Source: Bradyrhizobium campsiandrae
Lineage (GTDB): Bacteria > Pseudomonadota > Alphaproteobacteria > Rhizobiales > Xanthobacteraceae
DNA length: 64,000 nt
Assembly (NCBI RefSeq): GCF_014529705.1
Contig: NZ_JAANIH010000002.1
Location: 182,185 to 246,184, forward strand
Direction: 5' to 3'
Each line of letters starts with the position of its first letter. The stretch's first letter is position 1. Shown here in pieces: positions 36,328 to 45,529 of this stretch. Position numbers and translations under genes: made by a program. The notes beneath the pieces are model-generated. The model made no database searches. It saw only the letters and a program-made list of their open reading frames with translations, and was not told where the DNA came from.

Positions 36328-38813
36328 TGACTGCCGTCCGTCGAGGACCAGCGTCTGGATCGACGTTGCGCACCCGCGTGCGCGCGAACGGATATGGCTT
36401 GTCTGTCCGTAGGGTCCTGCTCGCACTGGTCGCGACCATATCGCTCGCCGGCATGATGGATGTTGCCGCGGTGGCACCTGCCGGCGCCCAGAGCTACACC
36501 TACAATCCGCGGCCGCCACGTCCGACGCCGCCAAAGGCCGCCAATGACGGGCAGATGCTCGTGCAGGCGACCGAGGTCGATTACGACTACAACAATTCGC
36601 GCGTCTCCGCGGTCGGCAACGTCCAGCTGTTCTACAACGGCACCAGCGTCGAAGCGGACCGGGTCATCTACGATCAGAAGACCAAGCGGCTGCATGCCGA
36701 AGGCAACATCCGCATGACGGATGCCGACGGCAAGATCACCTATGCCGAGATCCTCGACCTCTCCGACGACTACCGCGACGGCTTCGTCGATTCGCTGCGC
36801 GTGGACACCGCCGACCAGACCCGCATGGCCGCGACCCGCGCCGACCGCTCCAGCGGCAACTACACGGTGTTCGAGAACGGCGTCTACACGGCCTGCGCGC
36901 CCTGCAAGGACGATCCGAAGAAGCCGCCGCTCTGGCAGGTCAAGGGCGCCCGCATCATCCACGACCAGCAGGAGAAGATGCTGTATTTCGAGACGGCACA
37001 GCTCGAGTTCTTCGGCGTGCCGATCGCCTACATGCCCTACTTCTCGACGCCCGACCCGACCGTCAAGCGCAAGACCGGCTTCCTGATGCCGGGCTTCACG
37101 TCGAACACGCCGTTCGGCTATGGCGTCGAAATCCCGTTCTATTGGGCGATCGCGCCCGACATGGACGCAACCTTCAGCCCGCGCATCACCTCCAAGCAGG
37201 GCGTGCTGTTCCAAGCCGAGTTCCGCCAGCGTCTGCAGGACGGCGCCTACCAGGTGCGCGTCTACGGCATCGACCAGCTCGACCGGAACGCGCTCGCCGG
37301 CCAGCCCGGCGACCGCCAGTTCCGCGGCGCCGTCGACACCAAGGGTCAGTTCGCGCTGAACGACAAATGGGTCTGGGGCTGGGACGGCGTGGTCATGTCC
37401 GACTACTACTTCTTCTCGGACTACCGCTTGTCGCAATACCGCGATCCGCTGGGCTCGTTCCTGTACCTACCGACCGATGCGTTGTCGCAGCTGTATCTGA
37501 CCGGCGTCGGCAATCGCAGCTTCTTCGACGCGCGCACGATGTACTGGCTGAGCTACTCGGGCAACCAGCAGCAGGTCCCGGTCGTCTACCCCGTGATCGA
37601 CTACTCGAACGTGCTCAACTATCCGGTCTTCGGCGGCGAGTTCTCCTACAAGACGAACTTCGTCAATCTGTCGCGCAACGACGCCGTCTTCGACCCGATC
37701 ACGACGCTCGCCAATACGAACAGCCTGTGCACGACGGCGTCGGCCGATCCGCTCGCGCGTACGCCGTCGCAGTGCCTGCTGCGCGGCTTCCCCGGCACCT
37801 ACACCCGCCTGACGGCGGAGGCGCAGTGGCGCAAATCCTTCACCGATCCGTTCGGCGAGATCTGGACGCCGTTCGCGATCCTGCGCGCCGACGCGATCAA
37901 CTCCGACGTTTCCAACCAGCCGGGCGTGTCGAACTACCTGCCCGTCGGCGACACCCAGGCGTTCCGCCTGATGCCGACCGTCGGCCTCGAATACCGCTAT
38001 CCCTTCATCAATGTTCAGCCCTGGGGCTCGACCACCATCGAGCCGATCGCGCAGATCATCATCCGTCCCAACGAGACCTATGCCGGCAAGCTTCCCAACG
38101 AGGATGCGCAGAGCATGGTGTTCGATACCTCGAACCTGTTCAGCGTCGACAAGTTCTCCGGCTATGACCGCGTCGAGGGCGGCGGCCGCGCCAATGTCGG
38201 CGTGCAGGCCACCACGCAGTTCGACCGTGGCGGCGCCGTCAAGGTGCTGTTCGGCCAGTCGTACCAGCTGTTCGGCATGAACTCCTATGCGGTCCAGGAC
38301 ACGATCAATACGGGCGTCGATTCCGGGCTCGACAAGCCGCGCTCCGACTACGTCGCGAGCGTCGCCTACTCGCCGAACAGCACCTACACGTTCAGCGTCC
38401 GCTCCCGCATGGACGAGCAGACCTGGAACGTGCAGCGCTTCGAGGCCGAAGGCCGCGCCAACTTCAATCGCTGGTCGGTCAGCATGATGTACGGCAATTA
38501 CGCGCCGCAGCCGGAGCTCGGCTATCTGACGCGCCGCGAGGGCATCCTGACCTCGGGCTCGATCAAGGTCGCCGCCAACTGGGTGGTGACAGGTTCGGCG
38601 CGCTGGGACCTCGAAGCCAACAAGATCAACCAATATGTGCTCGGCGCCGGCTATGTCGACGATTGCTTCGTGCTGGCAGCGAACTATGTAACTTCCTATA
38701 GCTATTCCGCGGGCACCACGCCGCCGGTGCTGAGCCACGCGTTCATGTTCCAGATCGGCTTGCGCACGCTGGCGAACTCGACGGGAAGCAGCAGTTCCGC
38801 CGGCCTCCAGTGA
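36327..38813 (+). CDS. lptD: LPS assembly outer membrane protein LptD
   Basis: An 828-residue outer-membrane barrel that inserts LPS into the outer leaflet. GTG at 36327 shares its G with the lptG stop (TAGTG) and follows AGGAGG. After a signal sequence (cleavage near GAQS) comes the OstA jellyroll (MLVQATEVDYDYNNSRVSAV, about 70-200), then the barrel (IPFYWAIAPDMDATFSPRIT to the end). The inner loop has CAPCKD near residue 190, and Cys residues recur late (YVDDCFVL), consistent with disulfides needed for maturation. Confidence 0.94.
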   Translation: MTAVRRGPASGSTLRTRVRANGYGLSVRRVLLALVATISLAGMMDVAAVAPAGAQSYTYNPRPPRPTPPKAANDGQMLVQATEVDYDYNNSRVSAVGNVQLFYNGTSVEADRVIYDQKTKRLHAEGNIRMTDADGKITYAEILDLSDDYRDGFVDSLRVDTADQTRMAATRADRSSGNYTVFENGVYTACAPCKDDPKKPPLWQVKGARIIHDQQEKMLYFETAQLEFFGVPIAYMPYFSTPDPTVKRKTGFLMPGFTSNTPFGYGVEIPFYWAIAPDMDATFSPRITSKQGVLFQAEFRQRLQDGAYQVRVYGIDQLDRNALAGQPGDRQFRGAVDTKGQFALNDKWVWGWDGVVMSDYYFFSDYRLSQYRDPLGSFLYLPTDALSQLYLTGVGNRSFFDARTMYWLSYSGNQQQVPVVYPVIDYSNVLNYPVFGGEFSYKTNFVNLSRNDAVFDPITTLANTNSLCTTASADPLARTPSQCLLRGFPGTYTRLTAEAQWRKSFTDPFGEIWTPFAILRADAINSDVSNQPGVSNYLPVGDTQAFRLMPTVGLEYRYPFINVQPWGSTTIEPIAQIIIRPNETYAGKLPNEDAQSMVFDTSNLFSVDKFSGYDRVEGGGRANVGVQATTQFDRGGAVKVLFGQSYQLFGMNSYAVQDTINTGVDSGLDKPRSDYVASVAYSPNSTYTFSVRSRMDEQTWNVQRFEAEGRANFNRWSVSMMYGNYAPQPELGYLTRREGILTSGSIKVAANWVVTGSARWDLEANKINQYVLGAGYVDDCFVLAANYVTSYSYSAGTTPPVLSHAFMFQIGLRTLANSTGSSSSAGLQ

Positions 38814-38867
38814 CCCCGTCCAAAATGCCGGCCGCGCGCTCCCGATCGCAGGATCACCGCGGCTGAC

Positions 38868-39815
38868 ATGCGAGCGACAACCATGACTATCTCATTGCCT
38901 GTCTTCCGCCTTCCCCTTCTCGTCCTCGCTGCCGTGCTGGTTCTGGCCGGCGTCCCGGCGAGGGCGCAGAACATCGTCGTCATGGTCAATGGCGATCCCA
39001 TCACCGATTTCGACATCGAGCAGCGCTCCAAGCTCGATCAGCTCACGACGCAGAAGACCCCGAACCGGCAGGACGTCATCAACGAGCTGATCGACGACAA
39101 GATCAAGCTGAAGGAAGGCAAGAAATACGGCGTCGATCCCGGCGTCTCCGACATCAACCAATCCTATGAGGGCATGGCGCAGCGCATGCGCATCTCGCCC
39201 GACCAGCTCACCAAGTCGCTCGAGACCAAGGGCGTGCGCCCCGAGACCCTGAAGGGCCGCATGAAGGCCGAGATGGTCTGGACCAGCCTCGTGCGCGGCC
39301 GTTACAAGGAGAAGCTGATGGTCGGCGAGAAGGACGTCGCCGACAAGGTGCGGGCCGAAGGCAACGACAAGCTCCAGATCGAGGGCACCGAGTACAAGAT
39401 GCAGCCGATCGTGCTGATCGTGCCCCGCGGCTCCTCTCCAGCCTTCCAGGAGACGCGCATGAAGGAGGCGGAGCAATATCGCTCGCGCGTCGCGAGCTGC
39501 GAGGAAGCCAATTCGCTGTTCCGCTCCACGCCGAACGCCACCATCCGCGAGACCGTCACGAAGACGACGGCAGACCTGCCGGAGGCGTTGCGCAAGGTGC
39601 TCGACGACACGCCGATCGGCCATCTCACCGCGCCTGAAGTGACCAAGGCGGGAATCGAGATGGTGGTGCTGTGCGCGCGCAAGCCGACCACGATCGACAC
39701 GCCGAAGAAGCGCGAGATCCGCGAGAAGATGTACCAGGAGAAGTACGAGAAGACCCAGAAGGCCTATCTCGACGAGATCCGCAAGGCGGCGATGATCGAA
39801 TATCGCAACCGCTGA
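38868..39815 (+). CDS. surA: SurA-like periplasmic chaperone/peptidyl-prolyl isomerase
   Basis: A 315-residue exported protein: signal peptide (PVFRLPLLVLAAVLVLAGVP, cleavage near ARAQ), SurA_N domain (NIVVMVNGDPITDFDIEQRS, LTTQKTPNRQDVINELIDDK), then a shorter PPIase-like part (DDTPIGHLTAPEVTKAGIEM). It is shorter than E. coli SurA and seems to have one isomerase-like domain. The position after lptD, its classical client, supports the name. The catalytic residues of a parvulin are not clearly kept. Confidence 0.85.
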   Translation: MRATTMTISLPVFRLPLLVLAAVLVLAGVPARAQNIVVMVNGDPITDFDIEQRSKLDQLTTQKTPNRQDVINELIDDKIKLKEGKKYGVDPGVSDINQSYEGMAQRMRISPDQLTKSLETKGVRPETLKGRMKAEMVWTSLVRGRYKEKLMVGEKDVADKVRAEGNDKLQIEGTEYKMQPIVLIVPRGSSPAFQETRMKEAEQYRSRVASCEEANSLFRSTPNATIRETVTKTTADLPEALRKVLDDTPIGHLTAPEVTKAGIEMVVLCARKPTTIDTPKKREIREKMYQEKYEKTQKAYLDEIRKAAMIEYRNR

Positions 39816-40840
39816 TGGCTACCGTTCCCGCAAAGCCCCTCGCGCTCACGCTCGGAGAGCCCGCCGGCATCGGCCCCGACATCACGATCGCAGCCTGGCT
39901 GAGGCGCCGCGAGCTCGACCTGCCGGCCTTCTATCTGCTCGGCGACGAAGCGCTGATCGCGCAGCGTGCCAGGGCGCTGGGAAAAGTGCTCGGCGCCGAC
40001 GTCACCATCGCGACGGTGAGCCCGGGCGAGGCCGCAACCGCCTTTGCCGACGCCCTGCCCGTGGTTGCGACCGGCGAGCAGGCGACCGCCGCGCCGGGCA
40101 AGCCCGACGCCTCGAGCGCGCCCGCCGCGCTTGCCTCGATCCGCCAGGCCGTCAGCGACGTGCGCGCAGGGCTCGCCAGCGCCGTCGTCACCAACCCGAT
40201 TGCCAAGAGCGTGCTCTACCGCGCCGGCTTCCGCCATCCCGGCCACACCGAATTCCTCGCCGAGCTCGCCGCCAGTGACGGCCGCGTGCCGCAGCCGGTG
40301 ATGATGCTGTGGTCGCCGCGGCTCGCCGTCGTGCCTGTGACGATCCACGTGTCCCTGCGGGACGCCCTCGCCCAGCTCACCAGCGACCTCATTATCTCGA
40401 CGGTGCGCATCGTCGCGACCGAGCTGAAATCCCGCTTCGGCATTGCCCGTCCGCGCATCGCGATATCGGGACTCAATCCGCATGCCGGCGAGGACGGCTC
40501 GCTCGGCCATGAGGAGCAGACCGTGATCGCGCCGGCGCTCAAGGTCCTGCGCAACGACGGTATCGACGCCAGGGGCCCACTGCCCGCCGACACCATGTTC
40601 CACGAGGCTGCGCGCAGCACCTATGACTGCGCGGTCTGCATGTATCACGATCAGGCGCTGATCCCGATCAAGACGATGGCGTTCGACGATGCCGTCAACG
40701 TCACGCTCGGCCTGCCCTTCATCCGCACCTCGCCCGACCACGGCACCGCCTTCGACATCGCCGGCACCGGCAAGGCCAATCCGGCGAGCCTGATCGCCGC
40801 GCTCAAGCTTGCGAGCCGCATGGCGGCTGCAAACAGCTGA
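39815..40840 (+). CDS. pdxA: 4-hydroxythreonine-4-phosphate dehydrogenase
   Basis: A 341-residue enzyme of vitamin B6 synthesis that oxidises 4-phosphohydroxy-L-threonine with NAD(P). Motifs: [18 protein letters not shown], the metal His in [35 protein letters not shown], and [41 protein letters not shown] 39815 overlaps the surA stop by 1 nt, and rsmA starts in its stop. The surA-pdxA-rsmA order is conserved widely. Confidence 0.95.
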   Translation: MATVPAKPLALTLGEPAGIGPDITIAAWLRRRELDLPAFYLLGDEALIAQRARALGKVLGADVTIATVSPGEAATAFADALPVVATGEQATAAPGKPDASSAPAALASIRQAVSDVRAGLASAVVTNPIAKSVLYRAGFRHPGHTEFLAELAASDGRVPQPVMMLWSPRLAVVPVTIHVSLRDALAQLTSDLIISTVRIVATELKSRFGIARPRIAISGLNPHAGEDGSLGHEEQTVIAPALKVLRNDGIDARGPLPADTMFHEAARSTYDCAVCMYHDQALIPIKTMAFDDAVNVTLGLPFIRTSPDHGTAFDIAGTGKANPASLIAALKLASRMAAANS

Positions 40841-41694
40841 TGAGCGCGATCGACGACCTTCCGCCGCTTCGCGAGGTCATTCGCCAGCACGCCCTGTCGG
40901 CCCGCAAATCGCTCGGTCAGAACTTTCTGCTCGATCTCAATCTCACAGCGCGCATCGCGCGGGCGGCAGCCCCGCTCGAAGAGAGCGTCATCGTCGAGGT
41001 CGGCCCCGGGCCCGGTGGACTGACGCGCGCGCTGCTGGCGCTCGGCGCGAGGCGTGTCATCGCCATCGAGCATGACGAGCGCGCGATCCCGGCATTGAAT
41101 GATATTTCGGCGCGCTACCCTGGCAGGCTCGAGATCGTGCATGGCGACGCCATGACCTTCGATCCGCGGCCGCTGCTCGGCGCAGAGCGCGCCAGGGTCG
41201 TCGCCAATCTGCCCTACAACATCGCGACCCAGCTCCTGATCAACTGGCTCACCATCGAGCCATGGCCGCCCTGGTACGACATGATGGTGCTGATGTTTCA
41301 GCGCGAGGTCGGCGAGCGCATCGTCGCGCACGAGGACGAAGAGGCCTATGGCCGCCTCGGCGTGCTCGCCAACTGGCGCTGCGAGACGAAGATCCTGTTC
41401 GACATCTCGCCGTCCGCGTTCGTGCCGCCGCCGAAGGTCACCTCCTCCGTCGTGCGCCTCAAGCCGCGTGCGGAGCCCCTGCCCTGCGATCGCAAACTGC
41501 TCGAACAGGTCGCGGCCGCCGCCTTCGGCCAGCGCCGCAAGATGCTGCGCCAGAGCCTGAAATCGCTGGGTGTCGATCCGGCGCGACTTGCAGCCGCCGC
41601 CGCCGTCGATGCGACGCGGCGCGCCGAGACCATTCCGATCTCCGGCTTTGTTGCCATGGCCCGTGAATTGGCCGATATACGCAGCGAAGCGTGA
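40840..41694 (+). CDS. rsmA: 16S rRNA dimethyladenosine transferase
   Basis: A 284-residue KsgA/RsmA that dimethylates two adenosines in the 3' hairpin of 16S rRNA. It reads [40 protein letters not shown] (SAM loop), [10 protein letters not shown], and [19 protein letters not shown] (catalytic NLPY). ATG 40840 overlaps the pdxA stop (TGATG). It is the last gene of the lptF operon. Confidence 0.95.
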   Translation: MSAIDDLPPLREVIRQHALSARKSLGQNFLLDLNLTARIARAAAPLEESVIVEVGPGPGGLTRALLALGARRVIAIEHDERAIPALNDISARYPGRLEIVHGDAMTFDPRPLLGAERARVVANLPYNIATQLLINWLTIEPWPPWYDMMVLMFQREVGERIVAHEDEEAYGRLGVLANWRCETKILFDISPSAFVPPPKVTSSVVRLKPRAEPLPCDRKLLEQVAAAAFGQRRKMLRQSLKSLGVDPARLAAAAAVDATRRAETIPISGFVAMARELADIRSEA

Positions 41695-41719
41695 CAGTTC
41701 ATATTCCGGAGGAAAGAAA

Positions 41720-42778
41720 ATGGCGTTGATGCGTCGGCAGTCCCTGGTCAAGTTCGATGCGCCGCTGTGCGAGACCATCGTCGACACGCCCAAGCCTCAG
41801 GCTGCCGAGGTGCTGGTTCGCATCGAGCGCTGCGGCCTCTGCCATTCCGACCTGCACATCCAGGATGGCTATGCCGATCTCGGCGGCGGCAAGAAGCTCG
41901 ACACCACGCGCGGCATGACGCTGCCCTTCACGCTCGGCCACGAGATCGCCGGCGTCGTCGAGGAAGTCGGTCCCGACGTGCCCGCGAGCCTGATCGGCGC
42001 GAAGAAGGCGGTGTTCCCCTGGATCGGTTGCGGCCAGTGCCGCGACTGCAAGAACGGCGACGAGAATCTCTGCGCCAGGCAGCGCTTCCTCGGCGTCTCC
42101 ATCGACGGCGGCTTCGCTACCCACGTGCTGGTGCCCGACGCGAAATACCTGCTCGACTACGATCCCCTGCCCGTGAACCAGGCCGCGACGCTGATGTGCT
42201 CCGGCGTCACCGCCTATGGCGCGCTCAAGCGCCTGGTCGACCGTCCGCGCCAGCGCAATCTGCTCCTGGTCGGTCTTGGCGGCGTCGGCATGATGGGCCT
42301 GTCGTTCGCGCAAGCCATGTTCAAGCAACCGATCACCGTCGCCGATCTGTCGCAGGCCGCGCGCGAGACCGCGCTGAAGAACGGCGCCGCCAATGCCTAC
42401 GACCCGTCCGAGCCCGACATGATCAAGCGCATCCTGAAGGAGACCGACGGCGGCTTCGACGAAGTCGTCGATTTCGCCGGAAACGAAAAGTCGATGGCCT
42501 TTGCGGTCGCGGTCGCGGCGCGCGGCGGCAAGGTCGTCGTCTCCGGACTGATGGGCGGCCAGTTCACCCTGCCCATGGTGCAATGGGTCTACAAGCGCCT
42601 CACCGTCGAGGGTTTCATGGTCGGCACCCTTGCCGAGGCGCATGAGCTGATGGCGCTCGCCCGTGCCGGCAAGATCAAGCCGCCGCCGATGCGCGAGGAG
42701 CCGATGGGCGACGTCCAGAAGTGGATCGACGAGCTGCGTGCCGGCAAGGTGGTCGGCCGCATCGTGCTGAAGAACTGA
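41720..42778 (+). CDS. Zinc-dependent alcohol dehydrogenase
   Basis: A 352-residue MDR enzyme with both zinc sites: catalytic (IERCGLCHSDLHIQ, GHEIAGVVEEVG) and structural (GCGQCRDCKNGDENLC, about 95-110). The NAD(P) fold is LLVGLGGVGMMGLSFAQAM. GGAGGAAAG lies 4-12 nt before ATG 41720. It begins 25 bp after rsmA but is functionally unrelated; a separate promoter is likely. The substrate cannot be set from sequence. Confidence 0.88.
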   Translation: MALMRRQSLVKFDAPLCETIVDTPKPQAAEVLVRIERCGLCHSDLHIQDGYADLGGGKKLDTTRGMTLPFTLGHEIAGVVEEVGPDVPASLIGAKKAVFPWIGCGQCRDCKNGDENLCARQRFLGVSIDGGFATHVLVPDAKYLLDYDPLPVNQAATLMCSGVTAYGALKRLVDRPRQRNLLLVGLGGVGMMGLSFAQAMFKQPITVADLSQAARETALKNGAANAYDPSEPDMIKRILKETDGGFDEVVDFAGNEKSMAFAVAVAARGGKVVVSGLMGGQFTLPMVQWVYKRLTVEGFMVGTLAEAHELMALARAGKIKPPPMREEPMGDVQKWIDELRAGKVVGRIVLKN

Positions 42779-42818
42779 CGTCCGTCGGCGGCGGGATGCC
42801 TGTCTCGCCGCCACACAC

Positions 42819-42843
42819 GGAACGGCTGCGACCGCACCGCGTT
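42819..42843 (+). promoter_or_regulatory. Exact match to the EcfG general-stress promoter pattern (GGAAC-N16-CGTT)
   Basis: GGAAC at 42819-42823 and CGTT at 42840-42843 with 16 nt between. The ATG of the next gene (42852) is only 9 nt past CGTT, so the predicted transcript would be leaderless or nearly so. Confidence 0.6.
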
Positions 42844-42851
42844 GGCAGCGC

Positions 42852-43079
42852 ATGTCCATTCGCTGCACCGTCGAGAGCGCATTCTTCATCGCCTGGAGCT
42901 TCCTGGAGAAGACCGGCGAGCTCGGCCCACCCGACTCCTCCGCGAACATCATTCTCGACGCGATCGAAGCGCAGCTCAGAACCGGCGAGCGCCGTCCGCT
43001 GATGCTCGCCAACAAAGCCATCGATACGTATCGGTACGTGACCCGGCTGTCGGCCGCGCGCGAAACACGCCTCGGCTAG
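42852..43079 (+). CDS. Small protein of unknown function, first of a small-gene cluster
   Basis: A 75-residue protein: MSIRCTVESAFFIAWSFLEK, TGELGPPDSSANIILDAIEA, QLRTGERRPLMLANKAIDTY, with a short C-terminal tail. It looks soluble and helical. Its ATG has no ribosome site and lies 9 nt after a perfect EcfG-type -10 element, so leaderless initiation is likely if that promoter is used. No function was recognised. Confidence 0.65.
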   Translation: MSIRCTVESAFFIAWSFLEKTGELGPPDSSANIILDAIEAQLRTGERRPLMLANKAIDTYRYVTRLSAARETRLG

Positions 43080-43269
43080 CCGCAAGCAAGGTCCCTCCCG
43101 CGGTTGCCCTATGTTCACTCCTGAACAAAGTGTCCGCTCCAGCTCAAAGCTCCGTGGTTCTCCGGCCGAGAACAGAGTTCGAGGCGTGGCAAGCCTGCAA
43201 CGCAGGACGGCCCGCATCGTTGCCTGCGCCTTTTGATCGCGCTGCCACAATTAGGTCAGACCCAGGTCT

Positions 43270-43295
43270 GGAACGTCCCGCGCGCCCAGCGCGTT
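43270..43295 (+). promoter_or_regulatory. Exact match to the EcfG general-stress promoter pattern (GGAAC-N17-CGTT)
   Basis: GGAAC at 43270-43274 and CGTT at 43292-43295 with 17 nt between, 17 nt before the ATG at 43313. AAGG (43308-43311) would remain as a ribosome site in the short leader. It is the second such match within 460 bp. Confidence 0.65.
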
Positions 43296-43312
43296 GGCCC
43301 TTCGTCAAGGCA

Positions 43313-43519
43313 ATGACGGAGTCTGAACTGCATGACAAAGCCGCTGACAAAAACCGTGCAGCTCCCGACGAGAACCGGAGCCACAAGGGCCCCGGCAGCG
43401 TGCCGACCGTTCCTGTCGACACCACCAAAGGTCATCGCGACGACGAGAAGCATAACATCCGTGAGCAGGCCGCCCACGGCAATCTCACCCAGAACACCAG
43501 CAACCGGCGCATGGGATAG
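43313..43519 (+). CDS. Small, very hydrophilic protein (possible stress protein)
   Basis: A 68-residue protein rich in Asp, Lys, His, Asn and Arg with no hydrophobic core: MTESELHDKAADKNRAAPDE, then HNIREQAAHGNLTQNTSNRR, which resembles the NIRQxGRQGNxxQNTxNxG tail of small rhizobial hydrophilic proteins. It is probably disordered, like hydrophilins. It follows an exact EcfG-type promoter match. Confidence 0.6.
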   Translation: MTESELHDKAADKNRAAPDENRSHKGPGSVPTVPVDTTKGHRDDEKHNIREQAAHGNLTQNTSNRRMG

Positions 43520-43555
43520 GCGCAAAACCAGGGGGATCAGACAGGAGACACGAAC

Positions 43556-43732
43556 GTGGTCACTCCCGGCAAATGGTACGATCCGATTTCCGAGCGCTGG
43601 GTCGCACCGCGCGAATGTCGTTCTGACGTCAAATCCCCACATCCGACCGAGAACCACGTGCTCGAGATGCAGAGGTCCGTCGAGATCCAGCGCATCTGGC
43701 GTCTGCTGGTCGATTGCTGCGCAAGCAAGTGA
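43556..43732 (+). CDS. 58-residue small protein, GTG start
   Basis: GTG at 43556 has AGGAG 8 nt upstream and reads VVTPGKWYDPISERWVAPRE, then an amphipathic C-terminal half (HVLEMQRSVEIQRIWRLLVD) ending CCASK and TGA at 43730-43732. It lies 36 bp after the hydrophilic gene and may be co-transcribed with it. The function is unknown; the good ribosome site and codon use favour a real gene. Confidence 0.5.
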   Translation: MVTPGKWYDPISERWVAPRECRSDVKSPHPTENHVLEMQRSVEIQRIWRLLVDCCASK

Positions 43733-43790
43733 CGCTCTTGCCCTGGCGCGCTGGAGAACAGCGCCCCGTCCGCCGCATCATAGTTCCTGC

Positions 43791-44039
43791 ATGACCGATC
43801 CCGCATCACCCACCAGACCCGTCGTAATAGCGATCCGCTATCTCGCGGTCATTGCCGGCTATGGCTGCCTGCTTCTCACCGCGGTGTGCTTCGCCATCGC
43901 GTGTCAGGTGTTCATCCAGACCGGCGTATTCGCGCAGTCCTATACGATGGTCGGATTGATCGGCGGCGTGCTCGGAGCGCTGGCGCTGAAGCTGGCGAGT
44001 GTTTGGAGGCGAGCCTTGCCGTCTGCGAGGTCGCGCTGA
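43791..44039 (+). CDS. Small membrane protein, two helices
   Basis: An 82-residue protein: MTDPASPTRPVVIAIRYLAV opens helix 1 (IAGYGCLLLTAVCFAIACQV), and helix 2 is SYTMVGLIGGVLGALALKLA, with a basic tail (RRALPSARSR) inside. The ribosome site is weak. It is the last of four small genes between the alcohol dehydrogenase and the caspase-like gene. Confidence 0.55.
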   Translation: MTDPASPTRPVVIAIRYLAVIAGYGCLLLTAVCFAIACQVFIQTGVFAQSYTMVGLIGGVLGALALKLASVWRRALPSARSR

Positions 44040-44157
44040 CTGCGCGGACGTGGCAAGCCGCCAATCTGCCGCGCTGAAGCCTCCGACACGAGCATCCCAC
44101 CGCTTTTCGCCTCCCCATAGGGCTGTTAGACTGGCGCCATTGCTTTGGGGAATTTCG

Positions 44158-45504
44158 ATGCACGCGAGAATTTTCAATCGCGTCCTGATGTTGGCTGCGC
44201 TGGCCATGTCCGCGCTCGCCGCCGCGACGCAAACCGCAACGGCTGAGAAGCGCATCGCGCTGGTCGTCGGCAATTCCGCCTACAAGAACATCACGCCGCT
44301 CGACAATCCCGCCAAGGACGCGAGCCTGATGGCGCAGACGCTCGGCTCACTCGGCTTCACACTGGTCGGCGGCGGCGCCCAGCTTGATCTCGACAAGGCC
44401 GCGATGGACGTCGCGGTGCAGAGTTTCGGCCGCCAGGTGCAGGGTGCCGACGTCGCGCTGTTCTACTATGCCGGTCATGGCGTCCAGGTCGCGGGCTCGA
44501 ATTATCTGGTGCCTGTCAGTGCCAATCCGACGCGCGAGGCCGATGTCGACTTCCAGATGACCGACGTCAGCCTGGTGCTGCGGCAGATGCAGGGCTCCGG
44601 CACGCGGCTCAATCTCGTCATCCTCGATGCCTGCCGCAACAATCCCTTTGGCTCACGAGGCCTGCGTTCCTCCGACGGCGGCCTCGCCCAGATGCGCGCG
44701 CCCGAGGGCACGCTGATTTCCTACGCAACGCAGCCGGGCAACGTCGCGCAGGATGGCAGCGACGGCCACAGCCCCTACACCAAGGCACTGGCGGCAACGA
44801 TCCGCACCGCCGGCCTCGACGTCTTCCAGACCTTCAATCAGGTCGGGCTCGCCGTGAAGCGCGCCACATCAGGCGCGCAGCAGCCCTGGGTGTCGTCCTC
44901 GCCGATCGACGGCACGTTCTACTTCGTGCCACCGACGCAAGTCGCGCCGCCGCAGGTCGCGGCGATGCAGCCCGATCCGCTGCCGGCCGATCGCCTGCGC
45001 GCCGATCCCGACCGCGTGCCGCTGCGCGATGCCGCGCTGCTCAGCGAGTTGAGCGAGCGGCTCTATGAGCTCAATTTCGATCCGGATACGCCCGATGGCC
45101 TCACCCGCGCCATCACGAAACTTCAACAGCGCATTTCCATGGCGCCCACGGGTGAAGCGACCGAGGGCCTGCTGCTGCGGATGCGCAAGATGGAGGATCT
45201 CAAGCCATGGGGCTCGATCGTCTATGGGCCCGACACCAACAAATGGGGCATCGCGTGGAATCACGCCTCGCGGCGCGCGGCGGTGGCGGATGCACGCGGC
45301 AATTGCGGCGGGGCGAAATGTCCGGTCGAGCTCTCCTTCTACGGCAGGAGCTGCGGCGCGTTCGCGATCTCGGACAAATCCTGGTCGCTGGTCCAGCGCG
45401 AGGGCGTGCAGCGCGCCAAGGACGCCGCGCTTGACGAATGCGGCAAGGCTGGCAAAGCTTGCCGCATTATTGGAGCGGTCTGCGCCGACGGCTCCGGCCG
45501 CTGA
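44158..45504 (+). CDS. Secreted caspase-like peptidase (C14) with C-terminal DUF4189
   Basis: A 448-residue exported protein: signal peptide (RVLMLAALAMSALAAATQTA), then the caspase p20 fold KRIALVVGNSAYKNITPLDN, with catalytic His107 in FYYAGHGVQ and Cys159 in LVILDACRNNPFGSRGL. A linker leads to a C-terminal domain (about 350-445): WGSIVYGPDTNKWGIAWNHA, RNCGGAKCPVELSFYGRSC-like Cys-rich stretch, DAALDECGKAGKACRIIGAV, matching DUF4189. The periplasmic location and Cys pairs suggest disulfides. Metacaspase-like proteins cut after Arg/Lys or Asp; targets here are unknown. Confidence 0.88.
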   Translation: MHARIFNRVLMLAALAMSALAAATQTATAEKRIALVVGNSAYKNITPLDNPAKDASLMAQTLGSLGFTLVGGGAQLDLDKAAMDVAVQSFGRQVQGADVALFYYAGHGVQVAGSNYLVPVSANPTREADVDFQMTDVSLVLRQMQGSGTRLNLVILDACRNNPFGSRGLRSSDGGLAQMRAPEGTLISYATQPGNVAQDGSDGHSPYTKALAATIRTAGLDVFQTFNQVGLAVKRATSGAQQPWVSSSPIDGTFYFVPPTQVAPPQVAAMQPDPLPADRLRADPDRVPLRDAALLSELSERLYELNFDPDTPDGLTRAITKLQQRISMAPTGEATEGLLLRMRKMEDLKPWGSIVYGPDTNKWGIAWNHASRRAAVADARGNCGGAKCPVELSFYGRSCGAFAISDKSWSLVQREGVQRAKDAALDECGKAGKACRIIGAVCADGSGR

Positions 45505-45529
45505 TACCTTTTCATTGTGGATTTTGCTC

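Noticed and set aside
42786..42812. GGCGGCG/CGCCGCC hairpin after the alcohol dehydrogenase
   Set aside because: It has no T-run, so it is not supported as a terminator.
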